A DNA stretch of 64,000 bases from Bradyrhizobium macuxiense (GCF_007993935.1 NZ_VITY01000002.1:62001-126000), one strand, 5' to 3'. Shown: positions 9,318-18,385, counted from the stretch's first letter. The notes: generated by a model not told the origin, from the letters alone. Numbers and translations are program-made.

Positions 9318-10301
9318 ATGAATGTTCGCTCGGGTGTTCTGGATGCGATCGGCAATACACCCCTGATCAAGCTGCGCGGGCCATCGGATGCCACCGGTTG
9401 CGACATCTACGGCAAGGCCGAATTCCTCAATCCGGGCGGCTCGATCAAGGATCGGGCGGCCCTCGCGATCATCAACGACGCCGAGCAACGCGGCCTGCTC
9501 AAGCCGGGCGGCACCATCGTCGAAGGCACGGCCGGCAATGTCGGCATCGGCATTGCGCTCGTGGCCAATGCCCGCGGCTATCGTTCCGTGATCGTGATGC
9601 CCGACACGCAAAGTCAGGAGAAGCAGGACCTGCTGCGGCTCTACGGCGCCGACCTGCGCCTGATACCCGCCGTGCCCTATTCCGACCCGAGCCACTATGC
9701 GCGCTATTCCGCGCGCCTTGCCGCGGAGGTGGGCGCATTTTGGGCAAACCAGTTCGACAACGTCGCCAACAGCGACGGCCACTATCGCACGACCGGCCGC
9801 GAGATCTGGCAGCAGACTGACGGCAAGATCGACGGCTTCACCTGTGCCGTCGGCAGTGGCGGCACCCTGGGCGGCGTTGCGCGCGCCCTCAAGGAGCGCA
9901 ATCCGAACGTGAAGATTGCGCTCAGCGATCCGATGGGCGCCGCGCTTTACAACTGGTTCACCAAGGGCAAGCTGACGACGGAGGGCGACTCGGTCACGGA
10001 GGGCATCGGCCAGGTCCGCGTGACGAAGAACCTCGAAGGCGCGCCGATCGACATGGCCTACCAGATCACGGATGAGGAGGCGCTGCCCGTCCTGTTCGAC
10101 CTGATCGAACATGAGGGGCTGGTGCTGGGCGGTTCGAGCGCGATCAACATCGTCGGAGCGATGCGGCTTGCACGCGACCTCGGCCCCGGCAAGACCATCG
10201 TCACCATCCTCGCCGACGGCGGCCAGCGCTACCAGTCTAAGCTTTTCAATCCGGATTTCCTGCGCAAGAAAAACCTGCCGCTGCCGCGCTGGTTGAGTTG
10301 A
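9318..10301 (+). CDS. Cysteine synthase-like PLP-dependent enzyme
   Basis: This 327-residue protein belongs to the cysteine synthase / cystathionine beta-synthase family, which forms cysteine or related amino acids from an activated serine and a thiol. Lys44 in NPGGSIKDRAA would form the PLP Schiff base, GSGGTLGG binds the phosphate, and GGSSAIN lies near the end. The usual TSGN substrate loop reads TAGN here, as in a subgroup separate from classical CysK, so the natural substrate is uncertain. The start at ATG 9318 has only a weak ribosome site. The gene stands alone between the eroded region and the convergent nap operon. Confidence 0.88.
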   Translation: MNVRSGVLDAIGNTPLIKLRGPSDATGCDIYGKAEFLNPGGSIKDRAALAIINDAEQRGLLKPGGTIVEGTAGNVGIGIALVANARGYRSVIVMPDTQSQEKQDLLRLYGADLRLIPAVPYSDPSHYARYSARLAAEVGAFWANQFDNVANSDGHYRTTGREIWQQTDGKIDGFTCAVGSGGTLGGVARALKERNPNVKIALSDPMGAALYNWFTKGKLTTEGDSVTEGIGQVRVTKNLEGAPIDMAYQITDEEALPVLFDLIEHEGLVLGGSSAINIVGAMRLARDLGPGKTIVTILADGGQRYQSKLFNPDFLRKKNLPLPRWLS

Positions 10302-10421
10302 GCCGGCGGTCGCCCTCGCCCCGCCGAGGAGGCAGGCGGCGGCGTAAACCTCACTCAACTCGGCCAACAAACGACAACGGGGACCTGCGTCAGACCAGTT
10401 GGTGGCGCAAAAGCCGGCGGC

Positions 10422-11060
10422 TCATTGCCAGCCCGGCACTCCATGCATGTCGGGCAGGTGATGGGCAATGCCCTTGTGGCAATCGATGCAGGTCTTTTCG
10501 CCGGTGAACAGGAAGCGCTGGTGAGCCACCGAGGCGCGCGGGGACTGCTTGGTGATATCCATCGATTCAGCGCTGTGACAGTTGCGGCATTCGAGTGAAT
10601 CGTTGGCCTTGAAGCGCGCCCATTCATGCAGCGCGAGCTCGAGCCGCTTGTCGACGAACTTGTCGCGGGTGTCGATGAAGCCGAACACATGGCCCCAAAC
10701 CTCCTTCGAGGCCTGCATCTTGCGCGCGATCTTGTCGGTCCAGTTGTGTGGAACGTGACAGTCCGGGCAGGTGGCGCGAACGCCGGAGCGATTGCTGAAA
10801 TGGATGGTCGATTTCAACTCCGCAAATACATTCTCGCGCATCTCGTGGCAGCCGGTGCAGAACTTCTCGGTATTGGTCAGTTCGAGCGCGGTATTGAAGC
10901 CGCCCCAGAAGATCACGCCGGCGGCGAAGCCGGCGATCACCAGCACGCCGAGCCCGAACACCGTGCTCGGCCGCACCAGCACATCCCACAGCTCGCGCGC
11001 AAAGGCCCACGCACGCCGTAGCAGGCCCTCGTTCGAGGTCTTCGGATCGGCCGCGCTCAT
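10422..11060 (-). CDS. napC: NapC, tetraheme quinol dehydrogenase of periplasmic nitrate reductase
   Basis: This 212-residue membrane-anchored c-type cytochrome takes electrons from quinol and passes them to NapB and NapA. One N-terminal membrane helix (about 30-50) is followed by four heme sites: CTGCH, CPDCH, CRNCH and CIDCH. It is the last gene of napEDABC. Its ATG at 11060 overlaps the napB stop as ATGA, indicating translational coupling, so the much longer upstream frame is rejected as the start. Confidence 0.95.
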   Translation of the reverse strand: MSAADPKTSNEGLLRRAWAFARELWDVLVRPSTVFGLGVLVIAGFAAGVIFWGGFNTALELTNTEKFCTGCHEMRENVFAELKSTIHFSNRSGVRATCPDCHVPHNWTDKIARKMQASKEVWGHVFGFIDTRDKFVDKRLELALHEWARFKANDSLECRNCHSAESMDITKQSPRASVAHQRFLFTGEKTCIDCHKGIAHHLPDMHGVPGWQ

Positions 11061-11527
11061 CGGCGGCCGCCCGGAGCCGCGCGGCTCAGCATCGTGTCGA
11101 TGTCGACGAAGTCGTTGCTGACAGGTGGGTTGGTCACGCTCTGCGGGACGTGACATTCGGTGCAGAAGAACCGGCGCGGCGAAATCGACGCCAGGAACTG
11201 GCCGTCGCGATCCATGAAATGTGTGATCGAGACCATCGGCGCCTGCGACTCGCCTGTGCGGGCACGTGCGTGGCAGGACAGGCATTTGTTGCTGTTGAGG
11301 TCGACCTGGTAGCCATCGATCGAATGCGGGATGACGGGAGGTTGCTCGGGATAGTTCCTGACCTCCCGCTCCGACGTGTTGCGCGTCGGCGCCATCGGCG
11401 GCGCAGGCCCTTCATCGTTGAGCGGTGTCGGCCCGCGCAGCCCGGAATTGAGCGACTGCGCTGCCAACGTGCCTGTGCCGGCCCCGATCGCCAACACCAG
11501 CAGGACGATGTGCAGGTTCCTGGTCAT
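11057..11527 (-). CDS. napB: NapB, diheme small subunit of periplasmic nitrate reductase
   Basis: The 156-residue precursor has a signal peptide ([17 protein letters not shown], cut near LAAQS) and two c-type heme motifs, CLSCH and CTECH. It mediates electron flow from NapC to NapA in the periplasm. The ATG at 11527 overlaps the napA stop codon (ATGA), and its own stop overlaps napC the same way. This places the three genes in one tightly coupled unit. Confidence 0.95.
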   Translation of the reverse strand: MTRNLHIVLLVLAIGAGTGTLAAQSLNSGLRGPTPLNDEGPAPPMAPTRNTSEREVRNYPEQPPVIPHSIDGYQVDLNSNKCLSCHARARTGESQAPMVSITHFMDRDGQFLASISPRRFFCTECHVPQSVTNPPVSNDFVDIDTMLSRAAPGGRR

Positions 11528-14037
11528 GACTGCTGCACCTTCTCGATGCGCACGGCACATTTCTTGAAATCGGTCTGCAGCGAGAGCGGATCGGTGGCAT
11601 CGAGCGTCACCTTGTTGATCAGCTTCGACTCGTCGAACCAGGGCACGAACACGAGGCCGCGCGGCGGACGGTCGCGGCCGCGGGTCTCCAGCCGCGCCCG
11701 GATGAAGCCGCGGCGCGAGATCACCTTGACCTCGTCGCCGCGCCGTAGCTTGGCCTCCTGCGCATCATCCGGATGCATGAAGCAGACCGCCTCGGGAAAC
11801 GCCCGGTAAAGCTCGGGCACGCGCCGGGTCATGGTGCCGGAATGCCAGTGTTCCAGCACGCGGCCGGTAGAGAGCCAGAGGGGGTATTCGCCATCGGGCG
11901 ATTCCGCCGGCGGTTCGTAGGGAAGCGCAAAGATGCGCGCCTTGCCATCCGCAAAGCCGTAGAACTGCACGCCCCTGCCCTGCCCGACGAACGGGTCCGA
12001 GCCTTCGCGGAAGCGCCACTTCGTCTCCTTGCCGTTGACGACGGGCCAGCGCAGCCCACGCTCGCTGTGATAGGTGTCGAACGGCGCGAGGTCGTGACCG
12101 TGGCCGCGGCCGAAGCCGGCATATTCCTCGAACAGCCCTTTCTGGACGTAGAATCCGAACGCCTTCGATTCATCGTTGGCGTAGCCCGCCTCGATGTCGG
12201 AGAGCGGAAATCTGTCGACCTGGCCGTTGCGATAGAGCACGTCGAACATCGTCTTGCCGCGGTACTCCGGCTTCTTCGCCAGCAGTTCCTCCGGCCAGAC
12301 TTCCTCGATCTTGAAGCGCTTCGAGAACTCCATCAATTGCCAGAGATCGGAACGCGACTCGCCCGGCGCAGTCACGAGCTGGTGCCAGAACTGCGTGCGC
12401 CGCTCAGCGTTGCCGTAGGCGCCCTCCTTCTCGACCCACATCGCGGTCGGCAGGATCAGGTCGGCGCCGAGCGCCGTGACGGTCGGATAGACTTCCGACA
12501 CCACGATGAAATTGTCGGGATTGCGGAAGCCCGGATAGATCTCCTCGTTGATATTGGGACCGGCCTGCAGATTGTTGTTCACCTGCACCCAGTAAGCGTT
12601 GAGCAGACCGTCCTTCAGCATCCGGCTTTGCAACACCGCGTGATAGCCCGGCTTGTCCGGGATCGTGCCTTCCGGCAGTTTCCAGATCTCTTCCGCCTTG
12701 TCGCGATGCGCCTTGTTGGTGACGACCATGTCGGCCGGTAACCGGTGCGAGAAGGTACCGACCTCGCGCGCGGTGCCGCAGGCCGAGGGCTGGCCGGTCA
12801 GCGAGAACGGACTGTTGCCCGGCTCCGAGATCTTCCCGGTCAGGAGGTGAAGATTGTAGACGAGGTTGTTGCACCAGACGCCGCGGGTGTGCTGGTTGAA
12901 GCCCATGGTCCAGAAGCTGACGACCTTGGTCTTCGGGTCGGCGTAAAGCTCGGCCAGCGCCTCCAGGCGATTGAGCGGAACGCCCGACATCTTCGCCGCC
13001 TTCTCCAGCGTGTAGTCGGCGACGAATTTGACATAGTCGTCGTAGCTCATGTCGGTGGCATCGTTGGCCTTGGCCGCGCCCGTCGCCTTCTTCTGCAGCG
13101 GATGATCGGGCCTCAAGCCGTAGCCGATGTCGGTCTGGCCGCGCTTGAACACGGTATGCGCCGTGACGAAATCCTTGTTCACGCGTCCGGTCTTGATGAT
13201 GTGATTGGCGATCGCATTGAGCATGTAGAGATCGGAGTGCGGCGTGAACACGATCCCGATGTCGGCGAGATCGAACGAGCGGTGTTCGAAAGTCGAAAGC
13301 ACGGCGACCCGCACATGCGAGGCCGAGAGCCTGCGGTCGGTGACCCGCGTCCACAGGATCGGATGCATCTCCGCCATGTTGGAGCCCCACAGCACGAAGG
13401 CGTCTGTAGCCTCGATGTCGTCGTAGCAACCGGCCGGCTCATCCATGCCGAAGGTGCGCATCATGCCGACCACTGCGGAGGCCATGCAGTGGCGTGCGTT
13501 GGGATCGATGTTGTTGGAACGGAAGCCGGCCTTGAACAGCTTCGAAGCCGCATAGCCCTCCCAGATCGTCCATTGGCCGGAGCCGAACATGCCGATGCCG
13601 CTCGGCCCGCGCTGCTTCAGCGCCGCCTTGAACTTCTCGGCCATGATGTCGAACGCTTCGTCCCACGAGACCGGGGTGAAGTCCCCGTTCTTGTCATACT
13701 TACCGTTGGTCTTGCGCAACATCGGCTGCGTCAGGCGATCATGGCCGTACATGATCTTGGAGAGGAAGTAGCCCTTGACGCAGTTGAGGCCGCGATTGAC
13801 CTCGGCCTTGATGTCGCCATGGGTGGCAACGACGCGATTGTCCTTGGTCGCCACCATGACGCTGCAGCCGGTGCCGCAGAAGCGGCAAGGCGCCTTGTTC
13901 CAGTCGAGTTCGCTGGCATCGCGCTCGGTGACGAGATTTGCGGCGACCGACGCGACCGGCATTCCACCGGCGGCCGCGGCGATGGCGGCGGCCTCGAGCT
14001 TCAGCATCTGGCGGCGGTCGAGCTTGGTTTCGGTCAT
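11524..14037 (-). CDS. napA: NapA, catalytic subunit of periplasmic nitrate reductase
   Basis: This 837-residue molybdoenzyme reduces nitrate to nitrite in the periplasm. The N-terminus has a Tat signal ([19 protein letters not shown]). A [4Fe-4S] cluster is bound by Cys51, Cys54, Cys58 and Cys86. Cys184 in NARHCMAS is the expected molybdenum ligand, and the bis-MGD binding regions follow along the protein. Full length for the family. It lies 21 nt after napD, whose product is the chaperone for this Tat signal. Confidence 0.97.
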   Translation of the reverse strand: MTETKLDRRQMLKLEAAAIAAAAGGMPVASVAANLVTERDASELDWNKAPCRFCGTGCSVMVATKDNRVVATHGDIKAEVNRGLNCVKGYFLSKIMYGHDRLTQPMLRKTNGKYDKNGDFTPVSWDEAFDIMAEKFKAALKQRGPSGIGMFGSGQWTIWEGYAASKLFKAGFRSNNIDPNARHCMASAVVGMMRTFGMDEPAGCYDDIEATDAFVLWGSNMAEMHPILWTRVTDRRLSASHVRVAVLSTFEHRSFDLADIGIVFTPHSDLYMLNAIANHIIKTGRVNKDFVTAHTVFKRGQTDIGYGLRPDHPLQKKATGAAKANDATDMSYDDYVKFVADYTLEKAAKMSGVPLNRLEALAELYADPKTKVVSFWTMGFNQHTRGVWCNNLVYNLHLLTGKISEPGNSPFSLTGQPSACGTAREVGTFSHRLPADMVVTNKAHRDKAEEIWKLPEGTIPDKPGYHAVLQSRMLKDGLLNAYWVQVNNNLQAGPNINEEIYPGFRNPDNFIVVSEVYPTVTALGADLILPTAMWVEKEGAYGNAERRTQFWHQLVTAPGESRSDLWQLMEFSKRFKIEEVWPEELLAKKPEYRGKTMFDVLYRNGQVDRFPLSDIEAGYANDESKAFGFYVQKGLFEEYAGFGRGHGHDLAPFDTYHSERGLRWPVVNGKETKWRFREGSDPFVGQGRGVQFYGFADGKARIFALPYEPPAESPDGEYPLWLSTGRVLEHWHSGTMTRRVPELYRAFPEAVCFMHPDDAQEAKLRRGDEVKVISRRGFIRARLETRGRDRPPRGLVFVPWFDESKLINKVTLDATDPLSLQTDFKKCAVRIEKVQQS

Positions 14038-14058
14038 GGCTGGTCTCTCCGGCGCGCT

Positions 14059-14373
14059 TCAGCAGACGTCGATGGCGTGAAACACCAGCGAGGCGGAATG
14101 GACGTGCGGCAACAGGGCGATCGTGTTCAGCGTCGCCCCGAGCGCGCCGGCATCGGGGGCATCGACCACGACAACGAGCTTGCCCCTGGGATCGCGGCCG
14201 AAGATCTCGCAGCCGGACAGCGCGAGGATGGCGGCTTCGACCGCATCGAGGCGCTCGGGCCGGGCCTGGACCAGGATGCTGGCGATCTCGTCGCCGGGTG
14301 GCGCCACGACGCGCTCCATCGTCAGCTGGCGGCCGGTGATCAGCGTACGGCGATTGATTGCGGTGTCGCGCAC
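14059..14373 (-). CDS. napD: NapD, chaperone for NapA maturation
   Basis: The 104-residue cytoplasmic protein has the small ferredoxin-like NapD fold, recognisable in EIASILVQARPERLDAVEAA and FGRDPRGKLVVVVDA. NapD binds the Tat signal of NapA and holds export until the cofactor is inserted. The GTG at 14373 is chosen because GGGAG lies 7 nt upstream; an ATG 18 codons later is an alternative giving a more usual length. It sits between napE and napA. Confidence 0.88.
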   Translation of the reverse strand: MRDTAINRRTLITGRQLTMERVVAPPGDEIASILVQARPERLDAVEAAILALSGCEIFGRDPRGKLVVVVDAPDAGALGATLNTIALLPHVHSASLVFHAIDVC

Positions 14374-14389
14374 GGTGTCGCTCCCTGTC

Positions 14390-14575
14390 TCAATGTGGCG
14401 GAGGCGCACCGGGCGGGCCGGCGACCATCTGGTAAATCCAGACCGCGAGCCCGTATGAGCCCACCGTCGCGACCGCGAGCCCCGGCATCAGGATGGCGGT
14501 CAGGAACAGGAAGGCGAAGATTTCCATCCGCGTTCGGCGAAGCCGCGCGCTCGCGTCGCTGTCTGCGACCGCCAT
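14390..14575 (-). CDS. napE: NapE, small membrane protein of the nap operon
   Basis: A 61-residue protein with one clear membrane helix (about 18-50) and a short proline-rich tail, as in NapE of denitrifying rhizobia. Its function in nitrate reduction is not established. ATG 14575 has a GAGAGA site 7 nt upstream, while the ATG five codons earlier lacks one. It is the first gene of napEDABC, about 88 nt downstream of the FNR/FixK box. Confidence 0.85.
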   Translation of the reverse strand: MAVADSDASARLRRTRMEIFAFLFLTAILMPGLAVATVGSYGLAVWIYQMVAGPPGAPPPH

Positions 14576-14662
14576 GACCGTGTCTCTCATTCAGGACGTT
14601 GGAGGGACGGCATCCGGGCCGCTGCCTTGGGCGTCAATCTAGTGAGCGCCGGTCACCCAACA

Positions 14663-14676
14663 TTGATTCAGATCAA
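14663..14676 (-). promoter_or_regulatory. FNR/FixK box upstream of napEDABC
   Basis: TTGAT-TCAG-ATCAA is a perfect match to the FNR/FixK consensus TTGAT-N4-ATCAA. It lies 88 nt upstream of the napE start and predicts activation at low oxygen, as known for nap in Bradyrhizobium (FixK2). Confidence 0.85.
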
Positions 14677-14751
14677 CGGGCGGCGCAGAGGCCTCGCGCA
14701 GCGAATTTGGCTCGCCGTGTCACCGTGATGCTTGGCGACTGATTGTCGGCA

Positions 14752-15000
14752 TCAACCACCCTCGCCGCTCTCGGCATCACCGCCCTCATCGCCCGGCACA
14801 TATTCCAATATGTCCCCCGGCCGGCAGTCCAACTCGCGGCAGATCGCCGACAGTGTCGAGAAGCGCATCGCCTTGGCCTTGCCGGTCTTCAGGATCGACA
14901 GGTTCTGAATCGAAATGCCGATCGCGTCCGCAAGGTCTCCGAGGCGGCGCTTGCGCTTGGCGAGCATGACATCGAGGTTCACCACGATGGGCACCGGCAT
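14752..15000 (-). CDS. Cro/CI-type helix-turn-helix regulator (YozG-like)
   Basis: This 82-residue protein is nearly all one XRE-type helix-turn-helix domain (about 10-68; GDLADAIGISIQNLSILKTG is the core), followed by an acidic glycine-rich tail. This small family typically pairs with DUF2975 membrane proteins, and that gene lies directly upstream, 4 nt away. The two are clearly one operon. The regulated targets are unknown; the membrane partner may control the regulator. The ATG at 15000 is preferred over the GTG just before it. Confidence 0.85.
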   Translation of the reverse strand: MPVPIVVNLDVMLAKRKRRLGDLADAIGISIQNLSILKTGKAKAMRFSTLSAICRELDCRPGDILEYVPGDEGGDAESGEGG

Positions 15001-15004
15001 CACC

Positions 15005-15562
15005 TCAGATCGTCAGCTCGTTTTCGGACTGCAGCAGGATGGCGTGCTCGATCACGAACTTCAGCGCCATCAGGAAGACGCCGCCGGCGACGGTGCTGAC
15101 GTCGACGCCGTAGCTCGGCAGGAAGAATTTGATGTCGCCGAGTTGATACAAGGCATAGCTCACCGCAACGGTCGTGATCGTATCCACAAACGGCCAGACC
15201 ACCAGGAAGATCCCCATCCACCAGACACCTTGCAGCGTTTCGGACACGAAGATCCGCCCGTTGGCGAATCGATTGACCATGCGATGAAGGATGCCGATCA
15301 ACACCGCGTAAAACGATACCCCAAGCGCGAACAGCGACCAGAACAGCACCTGGCCCTTGGCCGACATGGTGAGCGGGTTGGCGACGATGGCGGCGCATTT
15401 GGCCTGCTCGCCGGTGAGGCTTTCGGCGATCGTGACCGAGGCGGTGGTGGTGCGGTAATAGGCGAGCCACAGCACCACCGGCAGCGCGGCCCAGATTACC
15501 CAGAACGCCCGATCGAGCCTTCGAAACCAAAGCTGGCGCTGCTCGCGAACCGATTTCCCCAT
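15005..15562 (-). CDS. DUF2975 membrane protein
   Basis: A 185-residue integral membrane protein with four predicted helices (about 18-40, 70-95, 110-135 and 145-170). The pattern matches DUF2975 proteins, which sit next to a YozG-type regulator as here. Function is unknown; by analogy it may be the membrane part of a small sensing pair. The start at ATG 15562 has a GGGTGGG stretch upstream; a GTG nine bases earlier is also possible. Confidence 0.8.
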   Translation of the reverse strand: MGKSVREQRQLWFRRLDRAFWVIWAALPVVLWLAYYRTTTASVTIAESLTGEQAKCAAIVANPLTMSAKGQVLFWSLFALGVSFYAVLIGILHRMVNRFANGRIFVSETLQGVWWMGIFLVVWPFVDTITTVAVSYALYQLGDIKFFLPSYGVDVSTVAGGVFLMALKFVIEHAILLQSENELTI

Positions 15563-15669
15563 CGCACCCACCCGAAAAAAATTTTGCCAAACAGGCCATT
15601 ACGGCTGGGATGCATCATGCCTTGGTAATGTTGTTGACTCAACCTAAAACGTGATTTATTTCATGCTTA

Positions 15670-15687
15670 TCATGAAATTTTTCATGA
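15670..15687 (+). promoter_or_regulatory. Perfect palindrome upstream of the DUF2147 gene
   Basis: TCATGAAA-TT-TTTCATGA is a perfect 18-bp inverted repeat, preceded by another TTTCATG half site at 15658-15664. It ends 9 nt before the first ATG of the DUF2147 gene, so a protein bound there could block transcription or translation. The surrounding 60 bases are clearly A/T-rich. Confidence 0.5.
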
Positions 15688-15696
15688 ATAAGGTGG

Positions 15697-16203
15697 ATGA
15701 TGACTTTACCCGCAGATAGTAATGGCCAGCTCAAGGCCCTAAAGCAGCTGATCCACGCTCACCTTACCCGCCGCCTGATCGTGGCGGCGTTGCACATCCC
15801 GCTCCTCGGCGGCACCGCCGACGCCGCCAAAGCCACCGACAAGGCCAACGATCCGGCCGGCGTTTGGCTGACCCAGTCCGGCGACGCCAGGATCAAGGTC
15901 CACCGCTGCGGCGCCGCGCTGTGCGGCCGTGTCGTCTGGCTGAAGGAGCCGACCGACAAGGCCACCGGCAAGCCGCAGCTCGACGACAAGAATGCCGATC
16001 CCGCGCAGCGCACCCGGCCGGTAATGGGCATGTCGCTGTTCATCAACATGCAGCCTGCCGGCCCGAACAAATGGGCGGGCCGGATCTACAACGCCGACGA
16101 CGGCAAGACCTATGAGAGCTCGGTGACGCTGGTGTCGTCGGGCACGTTGAACGTGCGCGGCTGCATGGGAACGCTGTGCGCGGGCGAAGACTGGACGCGG
16201 TGA
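15697..16203 (+). CDS. DUF2147 family exported protein
   Basis: The 168-residue product has a basic N-terminus and hydrophobic stretch (RRLIVAALHIPLLGGTADAA), likely a signal sequence. A DUF2147 domain follows (about 50-167), with the typical GVWLTQSGDARIKVHRC opening, RIYNADDGKTY and a closing CMGTLCAGEDWTR. Two cysteine pairs may form disulfides. The family is periplasmic and of unknown function. The ATG at 15697 is preceded by AAGGTGG; the next codon is also ATG. It stands alone, behind a palindromic operator-like site and before a terminator. Confidence 0.82.
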   Translation: MMTLPADSNGQLKALKQLIHAHLTRRLIVAALHIPLLGGTADAAKATDKANDPAGVWLTQSGDARIKVHRCGAALCGRVVWLKEPTDKATGKPQLDDKNADPAQRTRPVMGMSLFINMQPAGPNKWAGRIYNADDGKTYESSVTLVSSGTLNVRGCMGTLCAGEDWTR

Positions 16204-16261
16204 AGGGATCTGGCCCCGACCCTTCACTCGGCCAAGAAGAAAAGCAAACCCAGTCACTCAA

Positions 16262-16287
16262 GGCCGCCCATCGGGGCGGCCTTCTTT
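16262..16287 (+). terminator. Terminator after the DUF2147 gene
   Basis: GGCCGCCC and GGGCGGCC form a perfect 8-bp stem around an ATCG loop, followed by TTCTTT, 59 nt after the stop codon. Confidence 0.8.
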
Positions 16288-16464
16288 ATGACGGCCGCGC
16301 CGCGCGGGCGCGACGGGGGCCGCGGCCCGAAATCCGGCTGCCGGGAACGCCTGATCCAAGGCTCTGGTTTCACGCCGCTTTCCCCCGGATCTGGGATGCC
16401 AGGGGCCCAACTATGCTGCAATGCACAGTGGCGAATGCTGCTATGCAAACAAGTCCGTTGCATC

Positions 16465-16481
16465 TGGCATCTGGTATACAT
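16465..16481. promoter_or_regulatory. Operator 3, TGGYAT-N5-ATRCCA, promoter of the 47-residue gene
   Basis: TGGCAT-CTGGT-ATACAT matches the consensus with one mismatch and lies 57 nt upstream of the small gene. A TTGCAT hexamer starts seven bases before it. The spacing repeats the geometry seen at the other operators. Confidence 0.6.
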
Positions 16482-16537
16482 AGTTTGGCTGCAGATGATG
16501 CCGGCCCATTGCTGGCCTCCAGTGAAAGGGGACACCA

Positions 16538-16681
16538 ATGTCCAAGACGACTGCTACCGCCATCGCGCTCGCGCCCTCCTCCACCCTGTTCGGCCGCCTG
16601 CTGGCTTCGATCGACCGCCTGCTGATGAAGAGCGCGGAGATCTCCAACCGCAACGGCGACCTGCCGCGCTTCGGCCTCTGA
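16538..16681 (+). CDS. 47-residue protein of unknown function in the oxalate regulon
   Basis: A short gene with every sign of being real: GAAAGGGG ribosome site, ATG at 16538, 47 codons, TGA, and a strong terminator 76 nt later. The product is alanine/serine-rich at the start. A helical, amphipathic middle follows (LFGRLLASIDRLLMKSAEIS), and a polar end closes with DLPRFGL. No signal peptide, clear membrane span or known domain is seen. Operator 3 of the presumed GntR regulon lies in its promoter, and the oxalate transporter gene follows as its own transcription unit. It may be a small regulator or partner of the transporter or enzymes; this is inference only. Confidence 0.7.
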   Translation: MSKTTATAIALAPSSTLFGRLLASIDRLLMKSAEISNRNGDLPRFGL

Positions 16682-16757
16682 GGCACAGCAATTTCCCGGC
16701 GCCCTTCGCCGCGCGTGTTTCGCTGCAAGATGCGATCTGACATTGAACCTTCGACCA

Positions 16758-16786
16758 ATGGCCCCGATTTCCGGGGCCATTTTTTT
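16758..16786 (+). terminator. Terminator after the 47-residue gene
   Basis: ATGGCCCCG and CGGGGCCAT arms with a short ATTTC loop are followed by seven T residues. It separates the small gene from the transporter, which then has its own operator and promoter. Confidence 0.9.
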
Positions 16787-16864
16787 GCGCGCTGAACTAG
16801 TGTTCCCGCGCGCCTGAGTCTTCTGCGGCATATGCGCACGCTGCCCATGCGACAGCTTGAACCT

Positions 16865-16881
16865 TGGCATATCGGATACCA
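16865..16881. promoter_or_regulatory. Operator 4, TGGYAT-N5-ATRCCA, promoter of the first OxlT-type gene
   Basis: TGGCAT-ATCGG-ATACCA is a perfect match, extended by one matching base on each side (CTTGG...CCAAG). It begins eight bases after the start of TTGAAC (16857), with a weak -10 (CAAGAT) 17 nt further on. The gene start is 55 nt downstream. Confidence 0.7.
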
Positions 16882-16935
16882 AGATGATCGCGCCGCGCCA
16901 CAAGCAGAACGACAAAGCGCGCACTGGGAGGATGA

Positions 16936-18231
16936 ATGTCGGACATGGTTCAGGCAACTGCGGCCCCCGCGGCCGCGCGTGTCAGCGACACCTATCGCTG
17001 GACGCAACTTGCGATCGGCGTCGCCGCAATGGTGATGATCGCAAACTATCAATACGGGTGGACGTTCTTCGTGCCGGACATCCAGAAGAAGTTTGGATGG
17101 GATCGCGCATCGATCCAGTGGGCCTTTACGCTCTTCGTGCTGTTCGAGACCTGGCTGGTGCCGGTCGAAGGCTGGTTCGTTGATAAATACGGTCCGCGCC
17201 TCGTCGTGCTGATCGGCGGCATCCTCTGCGCGATCGGCTGGGCGATCAACGCGCAGGCGACCTCGCTGAACGGCTACTATCTCGGCATGATCATCGCCGG
17301 CATCGGCGCCGGCGGCGTCTACGGCACCTGCGTCGGCAACGCGCTGAAATGGTTTCCCGACAAGCGCGGGCTTGCGGCGGGCATCACCGCAGCCGGCTTC
17401 GGCGCGGGCTCCGCGCTCACGGTCGCGCCGATCCAGGCGATGATCAAGGACTCCGGCTTCCAGACCACCTTCCTGTATTTCGGTCTCGGCCAGGGCATCA
17501 TCATCGTGCTGCTCGCCTTCTTCCTGCTCGCGCCGAAGGCCGGACAGGTGCCGGCCGTCGTGCAGAACGCCAACATCATCCAGACCCGACGCAATTATCA
17601 GCCGACCGAAGTGCTGCGGCAGCCGATCTTCTGGCTGATGTACTTCATGTTCGTGATCGTCGGCGCCGGCGGCCTGATGGTGACGGCGAACCTGAAGCCG
17701 ATCGCGGTCGACTGGAAGGTCGACAGCGTGCCGGTCACGCTGATGGCGGTGACGATGACGGCCGTGACCTTCGCAGCCACCATCGACCGCGTCCTCAACG
17801 GCCTGACGCGTCCGTTCTTCGGCTGGATCTCCGACATGATCGGCCGCGAGAACACGATGTTCATCGCCTTCGGCATGGAAGGCTTGGGCATCTGGATGCT
17901 CTACCTCTGGGGCCACGATCCGATCTGGTTCGTGCTGCTCTCGGGCTTCGTGTTCTTCGCCTGGGGCGAGATCTACTCGCTGTTCCCCTCGACCTGCACC
18001 GACACGTTCGGCGCCAAGTTCGCGACGACGAATGCGGGCCTGCTCTACACCGCGAAAGGCACCGCGGCGCTGCTAGTGCCGATCGCCAACTACATGCAGC
18101 AATCGTCGGGCAATTGGGACAACGTGTTCATCATCGCAGCCGGCGCCAACATCCTGGCCTCGCTGCTCGCGATATCCGTGCTCAAGCCATGGCGGAAAAC
18201 CGTGGTCGCGAAATCAACGGCGATGGCTTAG
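16936..18231 (+). CDS. oxlT: MFS transporter, oxalate/formate antiporter (OxlT) family
   Basis: This 431-residue membrane protein has 12 predicted helices and fits the OxlT group, which exchanges oxalate for formate. The signature GAGGVYGTCVGNALKWFP and the motif DKYGPR after helix 2 are clear. Lys374 in YTAKGTAALL of the eleventh helix matches the substrate-binding lysine (Lys355) of Oxalobacter OxlT, and arginine in the eighth helix region (LTRPFFGW) fits its partner. The start has GGGAGGATGA directly upstream. It has its own operator and terminator. A paralogue follows at 18471. Import of another dicarboxylate cannot be excluded. Confidence 0.88.
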   Translation: MSDMVQATAAPAAARVSDTYRWTQLAIGVAAMVMIANYQYGWTFFVPDIQKKFGWDRASIQWAFTLFVLFETWLVPVEGWFVDKYGPRLVVLIGGILCAIGWAINAQATSLNGYYLGMIIAGIGAGGVYGTCVGNALKWFPDKRGLAAGITAAGFGAGSALTVAPIQAMIKDSGFQTTFLYFGLGQGIIIVLLAFFLLAPKAGQVPAVVQNANIIQTRRNYQPTEVLRQPIFWLMYFMFVIVGAGGLMVTANLKPIAVDWKVDSVPVTLMAVTMTAVTFAATIDRVLNGLTRPFFGWISDMIGRENTMFIAFGMEGLGIWMLYLWGHDPIWFVLLSGFVFFAWGEIYSLFPSTCTDTFGAKFATTNAGLLYTAKGTAALLVPIANYMQQSSGNWDNVFIIAAGANILASLLAISVLKPWRKTVVAKSTAMA

Positions 18232-18254
18232 GCAACGCGCCACTTCTGCTGACG

Positions 18255-18283
18255 AAAACGCCCGGCCAATGCCGGGCGTTTTT
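18255..18283 (+). terminator. Terminator after the first OxlT-type gene
   Basis: AAAACGCCCGGC and GCCGGGCGTTTTT form a 12-bp stem with a CAAT loop and run into a T tract, 23 nt after the stop codon. A-rich bases on the other side could let it work in both directions. Confidence 0.92.
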
Positions 18284-18368
18284 CATTTTGCGGCACCGAT
18301 CGCGAGTCCAAATCAGCCCAAAGTATGCCAGTTTTGCTGCGGCGCAGCAGAAAGATGGGCTTGCTTTC

Positions 18369-18385
18369 TGGAATATAGTATACCA
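18369..18385. promoter_or_regulatory. Operator 5, TGGYAT-N5-ATRCCA, promoter of the second OxlT-type gene
   Basis: TGGAAT-ATAGT-ATACCA matches with one mismatch. A TTGCTT hexamer starts eight bases before it. The site is 86 nt upstream of the gene start. Confidence 0.6.

Noticed and set aside
9078..10370. Minus-strand frame running through the cysteine-synthase-like gene into the small secreted gene
   Set aside because: Only the last 67 codons have a start signal and signal peptide; the rest is antisense to the enzyme gene.
12745..14577. 610-codon open frame on the plus strand opposite napA, napD and napE
   Set aside because: It covers three well-supported nap genes in reverse and shows no protein features.
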